Assembly (NCBI GenBank): GCA_040221975.1
Contig: JAVJWR010000033.1
Location: forward strand, 372,001 to 436,000
Direction: 5' to 3'
DNA length: 64,000 bases
Source: Haliea sp040221975
Lineage (GTDB): Bacteria; Pseudomonadota; Gammaproteobacteria; Pseudomonadales; Halieaceae
In this document: positions 63,113 through 64,000 of the stretch, one piece after another
Numbering within the stretch: position 1 is the stretch's first letter
Layout: every line of letters starts with the position of its first letter
Notes under the pieces: model-generated
Seen by the model: only the letters and a program-made list of their open reading frames with translations
Database searches by the model: none
What the model was told of the DNA's origin: nothing
Program-made: the position numbers and the translations under genes

Positions 63113-63733
63113 ATGGCTACACTGATTCTCCTCAACAAGCCGTTCCAGGTGCTGAGCCAGTTCACTGACCGGGAACCTGCAGGTGCCGCGAGGGCAACCC
63201 TCGCGGATTATCTGCAGGCACCGGGCTTCCGTGTTGCCGGGCGCCTCGATTATGACTCCGAGGGGCTGTTGCTGCTGACTGATGACGGCCGATTGCAACA
63301 GCAGATTGCCAATCCACGCCACAAACTGTGGAAAACCTACTGGGTGCAGGTCGAGGGTATCGCCGACGATGCCGCTATCCTCAGCCTGCAAATTGGTGTG
63401 GAACTCAAGGACGGCCCCACCCTGCCCGCCAGGGTGCAGCGCATTCCGGAACCGGAAGGCCTCTGGCCCCGTGATCCACCGGTGCGCAGGCGTCTGACCG
63501 TTGCCGACAGCTGGCTGGAACTCAGCATTCGCGAAGGCCGCAACCGCCAGGTCCGGCGCATGACTGCGGCGGTGAACCTGCCCACCCTGCGCCTGATCCG
63601 CCACCGGGTTGGTGACTGGACGCTGCAGGGCCTGGCGCCGGGGGAGTACCGCCGCCTCGTGGTGCGCCGCCCGGTGTCGCGAGGCGGCTCAGCACGCGGC
63701 AAGCCAGCGCCAGGATCGCGGAGACAACCGTAA
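63113..63733 (+). CDS. rluE: 23S rRNA pseudouridine synthase RluE
   Basis: A 206-residue RsuA-family enzyme without an S4 domain, which makes pseudouridine 2457 of 23S rRNA. The catalytic motif is GRLDYDSEGLLLLTDDG and the late motif is IREGRNRQVRRM. The ATG at 63113 has AGGAG 5 nt upstream. Its stop overlaps the nudJ start by one base (TAATG), as in E. coli, where the two genes are also adjacent. Confidence 0.94.
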   Translation: MATLILLNKPFQVLSQFTDREPAGAARATLADYLQAPGFRVAGRLDYDSEGLLLLTDDGRLQQQIANPRHKLWKTYWVQVEGIADDAAILSLQIGVELKDGPTLPARVQRIPEPEGLWPRDPPVRRRLTVADSWLELSIREGRNRQVRRMTAAVNLPTLRLIRHRVGDWTLQGLAPGEYRRLVVRRPVSRGGSARGKPAPGSRRQP

Positions 63734-64000
63734 TGTCGAGCTGGTATCCACATGTCACTGTCGCCACGGTGGTCGAGCGAAAAGGACACTATCTGCTGGT
63801 GGAAGAGCGGGACAAGAGCAGCGGCCGCATCGTCTTCAACCAGCCTGCGGGGCACCTCGAGCGCGGCGAGTCGCTGCAGCAGGCGGCCCTGCGGGAGACC
63901 CTGGAGGAAACCGGCTGGCTGGTGTCTCTCGAGGGGGTTCTGGGACTTGCGCTGTACAACGCGCCAGGCAACGGCGCGACCTACTATCGCACCACCTTCT
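63733..64000 (+). CDS. nudJ: Nudix phosphatase NudJ (5' part, cut by window end)
   Basis: The first 89 codons are visible. The opening HVTVATVVERKGHYLLVEE and the complete Nudix box GHLERGESLQQAALRETLEE match NudJ, which hydrolyses thiamine pyrophosphate-related compounds and nucleoside di- and triphosphates. Coupled to rluE by TAATG. Downstream, mnmA would be expected but is outside the window. Confidence 0.9.
   Translation, partial: MSSWYPHVTVATVVERKGHYLLVEERDKSSGRIVFNQPAGHLERGESLQQAALRETLEETGWLVSLEGVLGLALYNAPGNGATYYRTTF

Overview
The window looks like a chromosomal segment of a marine-type, GC-rich gammaproteobacterium, probably of the Cellvibrionales/Halieaceae kind. This is inferred from gene content and order (rluC diverging from rne, tusDCBE-trmA, infA facing clpA-clpS, icd, rluE-nudJ, PEP-CTERM and exosortase genes). 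No 16S or other decisive marker is present. Most of the window is ordinary core genome with compact operons and frequent 4-nt ATGA/GTGA overlaps.

Left part (1-8470): on the minus strand, yceD-rpmF with a nearly ideal promoter sitting directly on the yceD start, then a strong terminator, then fabD-fabG running off toward acpP, with plsX and fabH missing from the usual place. Maf/YceF overlaps tail to tail with a HAD phosphatase that follows rluC. RNase E (rne) diverges from rluC behind a leader of about 540 nt.

8500-16170 is the accessory stretch. A tRNA-Ser(UGA) unit (promoter, tRNA, terminator, trailing sequence) occurs twice, 5342 bp apart. A degenerate third T-arm lies at 13087-13122, and an exact 18-nt tRNA 3' end at 14169-14186. 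A group II intron of class C type lies between that 18-nt fragment and what was its own terminator. Between the tRNA copies sit two tandem PhoA-family alkaline phosphatases (one secreted, one lipoprotein), an exported unknown protein and a PEBP/YbhB protein. No integrase was seen.

16200-28540: a PEP-CTERM protein, an orphan coding-like stretch, a Ca2+-type P-ATPase, a small membrane protein, cysteine synthase, AcpH, a CDF metal exporter, a PPIase/HupE pair, a SulP transporter and an epimerase/SnoaL pair.

28540-43410: YccA, the sulfur-relay operon tusDCBE running into trmA, an operon of a dimeric dUTPase and a HTH/nuclease-like protein, a large MscK/MscM-type channel followed after 1 bp by a 1351-residue membrane protein, and a membrane LytTR regulator diverging from an acyltransferase.

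43430-58450: tRNA-Leu(UAA), an AsmA-like giant, a sodium symporter, an exosortase H pair with a divergent membrane protein/LEA14 lipoprotein pair, a MerR regulator diverging from an alternative sigma factor, a TIGR01777 epimerase, a sirtuin, a DUF4397 lipoprotein, a photolyase and an exported unknown protein. The MerR-sigma-epimerase-photolyase set resembles known light/singlet-oxygen regulons.

58530-64000: infA, clpA-clpS, icd, rluE and the start of nudJ (cut by the window end).
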